Shown in pieces: positions 46,410 through 55,960 of a stretch of 64,000 bases of DNA (positions are counted from its first letter, which is position 1; the number at the start of each line of letters is the position of its first letter). This DNA comes from Eupeodes corollae (Eukaryota; Arthropoda; Insecta; Diptera; Syrphidae): positions 99,040,863 to 99,104,862 of the forward strand of contig NC_079149.1 in NCBI RefSeq assembly GCF_945859685.1. Reading direction: 5' to 3'. A program made the position numbers and the translations under genes. The notes below the pieces were generated by a model. It ran no database searches and had not been told where the DNA came from. It saw nothing but the letters and a program-made list of their open reading frames with translations.

Positions 46410-48269
46410 GAAAATAGTGTATCTGTCAGTGCTTTTGAGAGTGTTAACTGTCATTTCGTGGTTGAATATTCATGGATGAAAATGGCGAATTACCAGTGTG
46501 TAGTTGGGGGGAAGTTAAAATAAGTTCGTACGACACTTTTGACAGCTCTTTCAGCTACAGCATGCAGTCGCAGTTTCAGGTGCCTATTGTGTTCAGTCAT
46601 TCAGTTTGCCGGTTTTGACGTCTGACTTTATTTTTTGCATTTTTAACTGAACTTCAAGCTATTTTCAAACCCAATGTAAACATATATGATGTTAAAAAGC
46701 TCAACAACTATGCTAACACGAATTCTTTTTAAACGTTTTGACAGGTAACACGGCTGATTTGAGTTGTAGCACATTGTGTTTAGCCAGTAAATAAGTGAAA
46801 AATCACGGAAACCTAGCAGTTCCGTTCTAAAGGATATTCTTTCTGCGAAATGTGAATTCTTGAAATGAAAAAAATTGTGACAGTTGGACAAGGGATGGGC
46901 GTAGTCAAATTTCACTAAAGTAATCTCACGCCAATAATTCTCTAGAATCATATTTGAATCCTTCAAATGATTCAGTATGACCTAAGGGCCCTTCGATTTA
47001 TAGAATCCACCACTGTATTAATCTTTTAGGGGGAGAATTTATCGATTCTGGAGTATCGAATCGACCACGCAATTCACATGACACCATAATGTTGTCGCCT
47101 TAGTTAGTTTCGTTCAACTTGAAAAATGATTAACACGGTTGCTTTCTTTGAGAATGCATTCGTTTATTATAGGGTGATGTCTTTTATGCTTATCCAGTTG
47201 TTCTTCTTATATTAGTTCTGCCTGCCTCCCCATAAACGAACTTACTTAACTTCTCTGGGTACCTTTGGCTATGATGGAGGATATTAATCACCTGAACGAA
47301 AAAGTTTGCGTGGGCATATATGAAATGCACACACGCACTACGCACCACGCTTCACTTTCATTCAGTAATTTACGAGCGGATATTTATCAGACTTTTGTTA
47401 GTTTTTTTTTGTATAAGTTGTGAAGAAGTGTACAAAATCTGTGCAAACAACAACATACGCGTATACAACTTCTTGAGATTCTTTTAAGTAAGATAAAGAT
47501 ATACGTTTATTTGCACACAAAACAACGTAACAACGTTTAATCCCAGGATGGCGATGGGTCTTTGGTCTCGCGGGCATCGTAAGTGCATTGATAATCTGAA
47601 ATAAACGATTTAACACATTTTTTCGCTGGCTAAACAAACATGAGGCATTTCGGTTTAAAGCGTTGAAAATTTAATTGAATTTTGACAGTGGGTTTGACAG
47701 TCAAGGTGACATTTTTAAAAATATTAATAATTTTCAGATTTTTTTGTAAATATCATTCTTTTACGAAGGTGAAACATAACTTCCTTTAAAAAGAACCCAA
47801 ACGAGAATTGAATCTTTCAACCAAAAGTGACAGCTGTAATTTTTGAGAACAGATTTTAAACGTCATAAAAAAGCTAATATCAAAAAAACATTGACATATG
47901 TTCAAAGACACAAGATTGACTTTTCCAGTCAATTTGTAATACAAACTCATAAAATAATGGTTGTGAACTGAATGCAATAAAACACCAGTGCAAACGGAGC
48001 CTCAAAAGTTCGCCATCATTTTAAGATGAGCAAGAACATTTTTAAAGTTTAAATCGATTTACATTGCCATTACAGCTCAGTTTGAGTTAAAAGTAACTTA
48101 AATGTCTTATGAAACCTAACAAAAATGTTGATAGGTTTTCATCCAAAAAAGATCTACAGATTTTAGCTCAAATCAAAAATAAATCAATTTACTTTGTGCC
48201 ATGGAATTGAAAAGCAGGGAAATTTGTGTTTTGACAGTTCTAGATCAAAAATAAATTGATTTGTTTTAC
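46410..48269. other. AT-rich DNA, no gene
   Basis: TGACAG motifs at about 46540, 47685, 47694 and 47826. The minus frames at 46643-46966 (107 codons) and 47398-47637 have no recognisable motif and normal AT-driven composition. 48226-48268 repeats the TTGACAG-TTCTAGATCAA and AATAAATTGATTT block of 20.64-20.68 kb. Confidence 0.45.
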
Positions 48270-49345
48270 TCATATTTTTGTGCAGGTTTTCAAAACTTTG
48301 AAATGCTTAAAATAAAGTATGGCTACTCAAGTATCTTTAAGGCGAAAACTGAACAAACACAAGACTATATTGAAATGAATGGAAATATTTTGTGCAGGTT
48401 GTCAAAATTTATAAATGTCAGAAATGAAGTTCAATCAAGTATCAAGGCGACAGTTGAACAAACACAAGACTGTATTGAAATGAATGGAAATATTTTTTGC
48501 AAGTTGTCGAAATTGTTAAATGTCAGAAATCAAGTATGGCTCTTCATGTACAGTTAAACTTTTGCTATAGCTATATTGAAACAGGTCACTTTACACTTTG
48601 GTCATGTAGCATGCAAGCAATAAGTCGTAGTTGTTACTCTGTAACTGAAATGAAAGGAAATATTTCGTTTAGGTTGTCAAAACTTTGACATGTCAAAAAT
48701 AAAGTATGGCTACTGAAGTATCTGCAAAGTGACAGCTGATTAAAATCAAGATTATATTGTGCAGCTTGTCAAAATTTTTAAATGTCAGAAATGAAGTTCA
48801 ATCAAGTATCAAGGCGACAGCTGAACAAATACAGGACTTTATTGAAATGAATGGAAATATTTTGTGCAGGTTGTCAAAATTTGAGTAGTACCCGTGGCAT
48901 GATGGTAAGTGCGATGGACTGTCATGCGAGAGGTCTTGGATTTGATCTCTGCCTGTGCTTTCTCAAATTTGCCATTTGGATTCGGCTTAAAACTGTAGGT
49001 CCCTTTCGCCCCTTACATCAGTACTCGCACACAGGAATGGTTGAGAGTTGTCAGTCCTATGCCCTAGTTCTCAAACGGACTGTTGCGCCACCCAATTTAT
49101 TTATTTATTTGTCAAAATTTTGAAATGTCAGAAATCAAGTATGACACCTCAAGTATCTGCAAAGTGACAGCTGAATAAAATCAAGACTATAGTGAAATGA
49201 AAGGAAAAAATTTGCGTAGGTTGTCAAAACTTTAAAATGTAAGAAATCAAGTATGGCTACTCAAGCAAGGTTGTCAAAATTTTGAAGTGTCAGAAAAAAA
49301 GTATGGCTCCTCAAGTACAGCTGAATAAAAACAACCTATATTGAA
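48270..49345. repeat. About 105-bp tandem array (TGCAGGTTGTCAAAA units)
   Basis: Unit landmarks: GCAGGTTGTCAAAATTT at about 48281, 48393, 48498, 48671, 48761, 48867, 49217 and 49265, each followed by AAATGTCAGAAAT and AGTATGGCTACTCAAGTATC or TCAATCAAGTATCAAGGCGA, then TGAAATGAATGGAAATATTT. Spacing about 90-175 bp, mostly 105-112. A SINE (copy 5) splits one unit at 48883. The frames at 48261-48557 and 48497-48688 are repeat by-products. Confidence 0.88.
48883..49108 (+). repeat. tRNA-headed SINE, copy 5, with target-site duplication
   Basis: Starts GAGTAGTACCCGTGGCATGA, has a partly degraded B box (GATTTGATCTC), lacks part of the body (jump from CTGTGCTTTCTC to AAATTTGCCATTTGG), and ends CGGACTGTTGCGCCACCCAA followed by a (TTTA)n tail. 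It is flanked by a perfect 12-bp duplication TTGTCAAAATTT (48871-48882 and 49109-49120) whose single copy belongs to the surrounding array, proving retroposition into the array after it formed. Confidence 0.95.
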
Positions 49346-51237
49346 ATATGTCATTTTAACAGACTTTACACTTTGGTTATGCAAGCAATAACTCTTTAGT
49401 GTTACTCCGTAACAGCTTCTACAACTTTGACACCAAGCTGCAGCTCTCTTGCACGTACTGTGGTCGTTGTTGTGTTTTTTCTTGTGCTCCTGACTGTTTT
49501 CTTCACAATTCACACACAAAATGTACCCACAGTTTATTTTTTCTTATTTTTTTTAAGAAAAGATCTGTTGCGTTGATATCACTAAACTAGTCGTGCAATA
49601 TCGCAATTGTCGGAGTATTAAAAAAAGGCCTGTCCTGTCCTTCTATAAGGACGCCAAAGATATCACATCGCTGATAACCTTTTGAGCTCACAGTGACGAC
49701 GAAGACGACGACGAAGGAAGAAGTTAAAAATAAGTAAAGTCCAACTAAAATGAAGAACGGCGGCCGGCGGCGGTCATCTTCTTCACCAGCAGTAGGAGTA
49801 ATAATCAGAATCACTCTTTATGTCGTCATGGAACTTATGATTTGTCGTAATGCTCATAGATGCAGGGAATTCCTATAAAGATGATAAGCGAAACCCCATT
49901 GATCTGGGATTTATCCAGTATTTTCGTTTTTGTTCAACATATTCACACCATATGCACCCATTTTGTTGTTTTATTCTTCGACCAGTAATCCACAGTCCAA
50001 GTCCAATATGGTGCCGCTCTTCATATCGAAGGGACATCAGACAAAAAAATATGTACGTGAGGGCGAATCTTTCATGTGGCCGCCGCGCTCCCGGTCACAG
50101 CCGCGCGATTCGTGGTCAGACTGTGGTGGCTTATTAGCACATATTTACGGAAAGAGGAAGCAGTTTTTTTTTTATTTGGGTTTTCAAACCCCAACGAAAT
50201 CTTCATGGAAGTTGTGCACATATTTAGCAAACAAGACCATACCAAAATGTGAAGGCTATACCTTACACAATCCCGACCCGATCACGATAAATAGAATGCG
50301 ATTTATCTTGGGTTCGAACAAGACTTCGGATACCGACAGAATATTGGGAAATGTTTGTTTTTCGTTTTTGAAACTTCTGTACACTGAGTGAGTTGAATAA
50401 AGATTTTGCCGACTGGTGATAAAGAAATTGGTCGACTTACTCGAAAATGTTTGAAAAATGTTCGTTTTTTTTTTCTTTTGTGACTTTAATTATGTCTTCC
50501 TGTGTTGTCGGCATTTTTGTCTGGTTAATTATCTTGGTTTTTAAATTAAAGACATCCCAAACAAGAGAATCGTGAGAACTTCATCGCAGTGGGGGAGCAG
50601 ACTATAACAATTCATCATTGATGTCAATTTTATGTCAAATTGTTTTGAGGAACGGGATTAAGTAAATGAATATTGATGTAAATGAATTTGAAATAAAAAA
50701 AAATTCAAAATAAAATAGGGCAATATTAAGATACATTAAACGATGATTTAGAATAAAAAAATCAGTCTGAAAATTAGACATTTAAGCAATGTCAGAAATG
50801 TGTTTACAAGTGGCTTTTTCAAACAATAAGTTTTGACGTTTAGCTTTCTTCTTCAAACTGTCAAATAACTGTAAAGACGCAATACAATTCATCACCTGTC
50901 CAGACTTCTGAGCCGCAAACATATTTCTGATAATACCCGTCCGGTAGTATCTAAGTTACACTTTAACGAAAGCGATGAAAGCTGTTAGCTTATGAGATGA
51001 GGTGAGTTAGTTCACAAGTTTCTATGAAGAACTAAACTTCTCTGTAAATGAATTTACACCGTCAAGTAGGATAAATAAGACCTACTATCTACATTAACAC
51101 AGAATGACACAGATAAACAAGGTAGTAATACAAGACGTATTCAACGAGGAAACTCAAAACTAAACTAAACAGCAGTCAGCCAGTCAGTCTACCAATAGCT
51201 CCATACAAAGAACGTCCAACGAACGAAACGGGGAGAG
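49346..51237. other. Mostly unique DNA, no gene recognised
   Basis: 49.6-50.4 kb is GC-richer with a (GAC)n/(GAA)n patch near 49690-49720 (ACGACGAAGACGACGACGAA) and open frames on both strands (49587-49814 minus; 49850-50137 and 49930-50391 plus) that I cannot assign. 50.7-51.2 kb is unique AT-rich DNA, with AACTGTCAAATAACTG at about 50864. Confidence 0.4.
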
Positions 51238-51867
51238 TACGATAACTTAGGCGACAAAGTTAATCGACGGATTGGTATAGAACAGTTAAAAACAAGCATT
51301 TTTTACTGTGGGGGGTTCCCCCCGTTTAGGCGGAAGCGGCAATTTAAAAAAATGGAAAACAATTATTAACTAGTAGTACTTACAACTAAGTTTTATAAAT
51401 TTTTTTAAGTCAAAACTTTAGTTTATTAGTAGTTTTTGAAAAAAATTGTTTTAAACTCAAAATTTGTGCAAAAAAAAAGTTTAAAAAAAATGTGATTTTT
51501 CAAAACTTTAAGATTATCTACTATTGTTTTTTTTAGAACTTATTGCTCTTATTTGTTTTTGATCAAAAACTGAAAACCAGATGATTTGATGTCTTCTAGA
51601 TCTTGAGAAAATTCAAAATTACCAAAAAAAAAATATAAAGTTATGTTTTTCAAAAACTACACATAGTATTGACTTGATTTAAAAACTGGCTATTAGAACA
51701 GAATTTTGGCTTTAAAAAAACGTATCATACTTAATTGTAAGTATTACCGTTCTTTTTTGACCCACCTAAACGGGGGTAGATAGACCCCCGCTCCAATAGA
51801 AAAAAATGCTTATTTTTAACTGTTCTAATAAATTCCGTTATAATATCTTGTCGCCTAAGTTATCGTA
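51238..51867. mobile_element. Foldback/MITE-type element with long inverted arms
   Basis: A 630-bp element whose outer 20 bases TACGATAACTTAGGCGACAA (51238-51257) are exactly inverted at 51848-51867. Further paired blocks: TAGAACAGTTAAAAA (51278) with its complement at about 51814-51828; CCCCCGTTTAGG (51328) with CCTAAACGGGGG (51767); CTTACAACTAAGT (51380) with its near complement at about 51729-51741. The arms therefore pair for at least about 140-150 bp. No coding capacity. TA at both extremities suggests a Tc1/mariner-type MITE with TA target site. The arms also contain small GC hairpins (GGGGGGTTCCCCCC). Confidence 0.88.
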
Positions 51868-51954
51868 ATCTTGCCAAAGAAACTGACGAGGTACATTTTT
51901 TACAGACTAACCCCACTAGTGGAAGTAAGTATTTGGTTGAGTCCTTTGTTAGCC

Positions 51955-52165
51955 AGCGAAATTTGTTGATAGCCGGCCAAAGAAGTCGATAGTCGATTAA
52001 AACCATTGATAGATAACGAAATCGATTGATAGTCGGTGAAAACTGTTGATAGCCGGCAAAAGGTGTTGATAACCGGAGAAAACCTTCGATAGCCATCGAA
52101 AGCTGTTGATAGGCGGTAAAAACTGTTTAATGTTTATAGCTCGCGAAAGCTGTTGAGGGCAGTCG
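51955..52165. repeat. GTTGATAGCCGG minisatellite, diverged
   Basis: About eight or nine units of roughly 22-26 bp: GTTGATAGCCGGCCAAAG, GTTGATAGCCGGCAAAAG, GTTGATAACCGGAGAAAAC, GTTGATAGGCGGTAAAAAC and similar. The core GTTGATA plus GCCGG is the same as in the 12.98-13.62 kb array. A single further unit is at about 53545-53580 (GAAAGCTGTTGATATCTGG). Confidence 0.85.
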
Positions 52166-53696
52166 TCAACAAGATCTTCTTCCTAACAATAAAATCGCAC
52201 TTTTTACTGGGATTTGATGGCCTTAAATTAAATCGGATTTAAAAATGAAATTTTCAGTCAGGTTTTTGAAATTTTATTTTTCAAAATTCCAAAAAACACG
52301 TATATAAGGCTTTCTGAGGCTATTTTAATTTATAAAGGAGCTTAATTTATTCGTTAGATTTTATCTGTCTTCCAAAAATCTGTAAGAAACGTCAAAACGG
52401 TTTGAAAGTAAGTTTTGTTCTTGTAACGAAACTCTTTAATACATAACAATTCTATTTGTATTAAGTTTTTAAAATATATTAAAAAATAAATAATTTTGAA
52501 AACGGATATTTTTAAAACTTGAACAAATATTTAAAATTAAATTTCGGATTTGAAGCCGGCACTAAAAAATTAAGTCTAAAACGTATGTTTAAAAACTATG
52601 AAAGCATCAAATTCTTTTTCTAAAAAATTCATAGAGTAAAATAACAAAATTCACCACTGTGTCGCACGAACTTGCAAAGTTCTGTATGCAAAGAATCTGT
52701 TTAAAAAAGTACCTATATAAGATTGAAAAATATAAACATGTAAAGGAAAGGAATGTAATTAAAATTTTGTAGAAATAATGTCTTCTTTCGAGCTCATGCA
52801 CAATCAAAAAAATATTTTAAGATTTAAAATTTTACCTGAAAAATAAGTTTGCTTTTGACAAATTTAAATGCCATTTAAATTTGTTTTTTATTTAGAGAAG
52901 CCAAGTTAGAAAATGAAATTTTAGAGAAAATTTAAAAAAAATCTATCGGTTTGTTTTTGAGAAAATTCGAATTTTCGTTTTTTTGACCAAAAACAAATTG
53001 TATGGGTTCCACTGTCAATTTTGATTTAAAAAAAAAATGAAAAAAAAGCCTAACGCGAATCTGTTCAAATCATTAACTTCCAAGTTTGAACTCAATCGAC
53101 CAAATGGTTTAGGCTGTAGGAGCGGGACCCACTATTTTCGACTTCTCTACCATCGTAATATCATGTTTGATTAAAATCTCAAGTTCGACATTTTTTACGA
53201 ATGCAAAACTCGCCATATAGTTCCTATGTGTCGCATGTAAAAGCTCATAGCTAATGAGAATTTCCAGAGACTAAGTAAGATACCAAAATGATTTAAATTG
53301 TATCTAAAAAAGAAAGATTTGTACTTTGCAATATCTTAACAATATTTACTCTTAAGAAATTTCGTCAGTGTTAACTTAGGCTTAAAAACACCGTTTTTGG
53401 TTGTTTTTATAATTTTTAAAGGGACGTAATTTAATAACCTAGGCAAAATTCAAATTAAGGATATTTTAATCGTTTAAAAAATATTAATTTGTTTGTGGAA
53501 CAGAAAAAACGAATTTTGAATTTGAGTCAGTAAATCTCGTATAGAGACAGCGAAAGCTGTTGATATCTGGTGAAAGCCAAGTATGTCAATTCTTACACCT
53601 GTTAACTAATCGATGTTCCGTATTGGAGAGAGAGGTTTCAACTGTGATTTAAAATTTGTGTATAAAGAGTCAATTATTTAATATCGGTTGAACCTT
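52166..53696. other. AT-rich DNA, no gene
   Basis: Nothing recognised apart from one stray GTTGATA minisatellite unit near 53555. The minus frame at 52607-52807 is Phe/Tyr/Ile-rich, a composition artefact. Confidence 0.5.
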
Positions 53697-53963
53697 AACC
53701 CGTGGCATGATGGTTAGTGCGTTGGACTGTAATACCAGAGTTCTTGGGTTCGATACCTGCCTATTTCATCTAAAGTTTTTTCTCGGGTACTGCCTTCTGC
53801 GAGGAATTGACAAATCCTCCAAGAGTAATTCTTGTCATGAAATTAGCCATTCGGATTCGTCGTAAAAGTGTCGGTCCCTTCAATTCTTGGCAACATTACT
53901 CGCACACTGGAATGGTTGGGAGTTATAAGTCACTAGGCAATAGTTCGGACTGTTGCGCCACTC
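53697..53963 (+). repeat. tRNA-headed SINE, copy 6
   Basis: ACCCGTGGCATGATGG start, A-box-like TGGTTAGTGCGTTGGA, B box GGTTCGATACC (about 53748-53758), body with GGAATTGACAAATCCTCC and CTGGAATGGTTGGGAGTTAT, and 3' end TCGGACTGTTGCGCCACT, after which the tail is lost. Well preserved promoter region. Confidence 0.9.
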
Positions 53964-54300
53964 TGTTCGTATCAACTTCTTTAACACTTAAATTAAGGGC
54001 AAATTGTATGTTGAGTCTGTAAATGTTCTTTGTCAACGCAAATGTCAAATTTGTAACTTCCATGGGAATATTTTGATATTTTTGACGTTTCAAAGTGCCT
54101 TAAATCGAAATCGAAAGTTTTTTAGAACATGTACGTAAGTTCGTACATACCTACCTTCTACATAACTTTTTTTCGTCGGCCATACCTCAAGTACCCGGAG
54201 AGTTATTAATTTCAAATTTATTTTGTTTAATAGATAATGACATTAAAAGAAGCCAAAAGGTCTTTCAAAAATATTGATTGAATGGTTTTTATAAAAGCAA
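53964..54300. other. Spacer before BEL/Pao fragment
   Basis: AT-rich. Contains TTGACGTTTCAAAG and AAATGTCAAATTTG words. No long terminal repeat of the following retroelement is recognised. Confidence 0.4.
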
Positions 54301-55960
54301 ATGTTGCGGATGACGGAACCAGATGGTGCGCCAATGCAGAAACCTCTAATAACTCGAGATGGTTTGCAGGACCCGAATTTTTGAAGCTTCCCCAAGATGA
54401 TTAGCGAGTTACGCCAGGGAAACTTTTCGCTGATGCGAATAAGGTAAGCACAATTGATTTATATAAATTCCCAGTGAATTTGCATGGACATCAACCAGTA
54501 TCATTTAAAATCTTTGATGAGTTAAAACCAAGGTTTCGAGCTAGATGGTTTTCGGCAGTCAGAGTACTGGCACTATTACTTCGTTTTAAGGACTTGGTGA
54601 GTAAAAAGGGAATTGAAACAGAACCTTTCGCAACACCTTCAGAAATTGTAAGAGCTCAGGACTGGTTATTTCGGAAAATTCATCAAGAGGCCTTTTCGGA
54701 TGAAATTACTTGTCTGCAAGCTAATCGAAGTTTAGGGAATCTGTGTCCGTTTATCTAGGCTCGAGAATACAGAAAGCAAATATTTCATACGCAGCACGAA
54801 TCCTGTCATACTACCGAAATACCATCCGCTAGTTGAGTTATTAGTACAGCACCAGCATGAAGCTAACAATCATGTTGCAATGGCCACGACGATTTCAGAC
54901 ATCAGGGAAAGAGCTTGGGTTATAAGCATTCGTTCGACAGTGGTACGAGTGCAAACAAAGTATTTTATGTGTAAAAGACTCAAGGCAAAGAAAGTAACAC
55001 CATTTATGGGTCAGTTGCCCGAAGGTCTGTTAGCCTTTGAGTTGAGAATTTTTACCCATGTGGGGGTAGACTGTTTCGGTCCCATGCATGTAAAATATCG
55101 AAGAGGCACAGTTTAACGATTTGGGATGATTTTTACCTGTTTAAGTTTCCGTACCGTTCACATTGAGGTGCTTAATGATCTCTCTATGGACCTGTGTGTT
55201 ATGGCTGTTCGTCGATTTCTCTCATTCGTGTGGTCACCAAATTTATCAATGGTCTTAACTTTGTAGGGATAAGGAACCGCCTAGATAAAGATGTAAAGGA
55301 GATGGAGGCTGCTGTCGGTGAGTACTGCGCTAAGTACGAGAGCATACTCTGGCGTTTCATACATACTGCATACTCACCGTGGATGGGTGGAGCATAGGAG
55401 CGCCTTATAAAATCCATTAAATCCAGCATAGAATTCAGCTTAAAGGAAATGACACCTCGAGAAGATGTTCTTTTGAACGCGCTATATGAGGCACTTACTT
55501 AAGGTGGCGCTACAGTCCTGTGTGAACTAGGGCCTATATGAGGCACAGGGACAGATTAATAGGAGGCCGCTAACTCATATACCCGTCGACCCGGAGGATC
55601 CTCGACCACTTACACCAAACTCTATATTTTGATGCCGATCAGGATTAAACCGCACCTGGAGTGTTTTCTGGCAAAGATTAATGGAGTAGGCTGTAGAGAG
55701 AATTAACAAGGCGTTGGTACCGGGAGAAGTTCGATCTGCTTGGAGGCTTTGCAGAGTGGCAAACGTTTGTTCTGGCCCTGATGGAGTTTTGCGGATAGCT
55801 GATGTTTGTCCGACAAATGGGAACATTTTGGTGAAGAGGTGGGTTGGATTCTTCAGATCGAGCTTCAGACGAGCCCCGGGGTCATCGAGCCATAAACTCT
55901 CAAGTACTAAAAATTATTTGTTTAATTATTCTGGCAATATCGCGCTACAAGAATAACTCA
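54301..55960 (+). pseudogene. BEL/Pao retrotransposon pol fragment (RNase H end to integrase)
   Basis: Plus strand across several frames: NVADDGTRW and SRWFAGPEFL (54301-54400), the linker after RNase H; 54474-54758 with AQDWLFRKIHQEAFSDEI; an integrase N-terminal zinc region (HQHEANNHV near 54860, then CKRLKAKKVTPFMGQLPEG); the first catalytic Asp block GVDCFGPMHVKYRRGT (55060-55115); a second block reading INGLNFVG where the family has SDNGTNF, so the second Asp region is deleted or altered; then SPWMGGA followed by a TAG in place of Trp just before the Glu. Downstream PLTHIPVDPEDPRP and GDV-like C-terminal signals. Frameshifts, stops and a 39-bp insertion (55495-55533). No LTRs or gag seen. 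Confidence 0.9.
55495..55533 (-). mobile_element. 39-bp LINE-A tail insertion with 13-bp target duplication
   Basis: Inside the BEL integrase. The insert reads TTACTTAAGGTGGCGCTACA followed by GTCCTGTGTGAACTAGGGC, which on the minus strand is exactly the LINE-A 3' end (compare 23217-23242 and 18250-18268) including its TAAG tail. It is flanked by perfect copies of CTATATGAGGCAC (55482-55494 and 55534-55546). Removing it restores the reading frame of the surrounding integrase. It is an extreme 5'-truncated retrotransposition event. Confidence 0.95.

Noticed and set aside
46643..46966. 107-codon minus-strand open frame
   Set aside because: AT-driven composition and no recognisable motif; it has TGACAG repeat relics inside.
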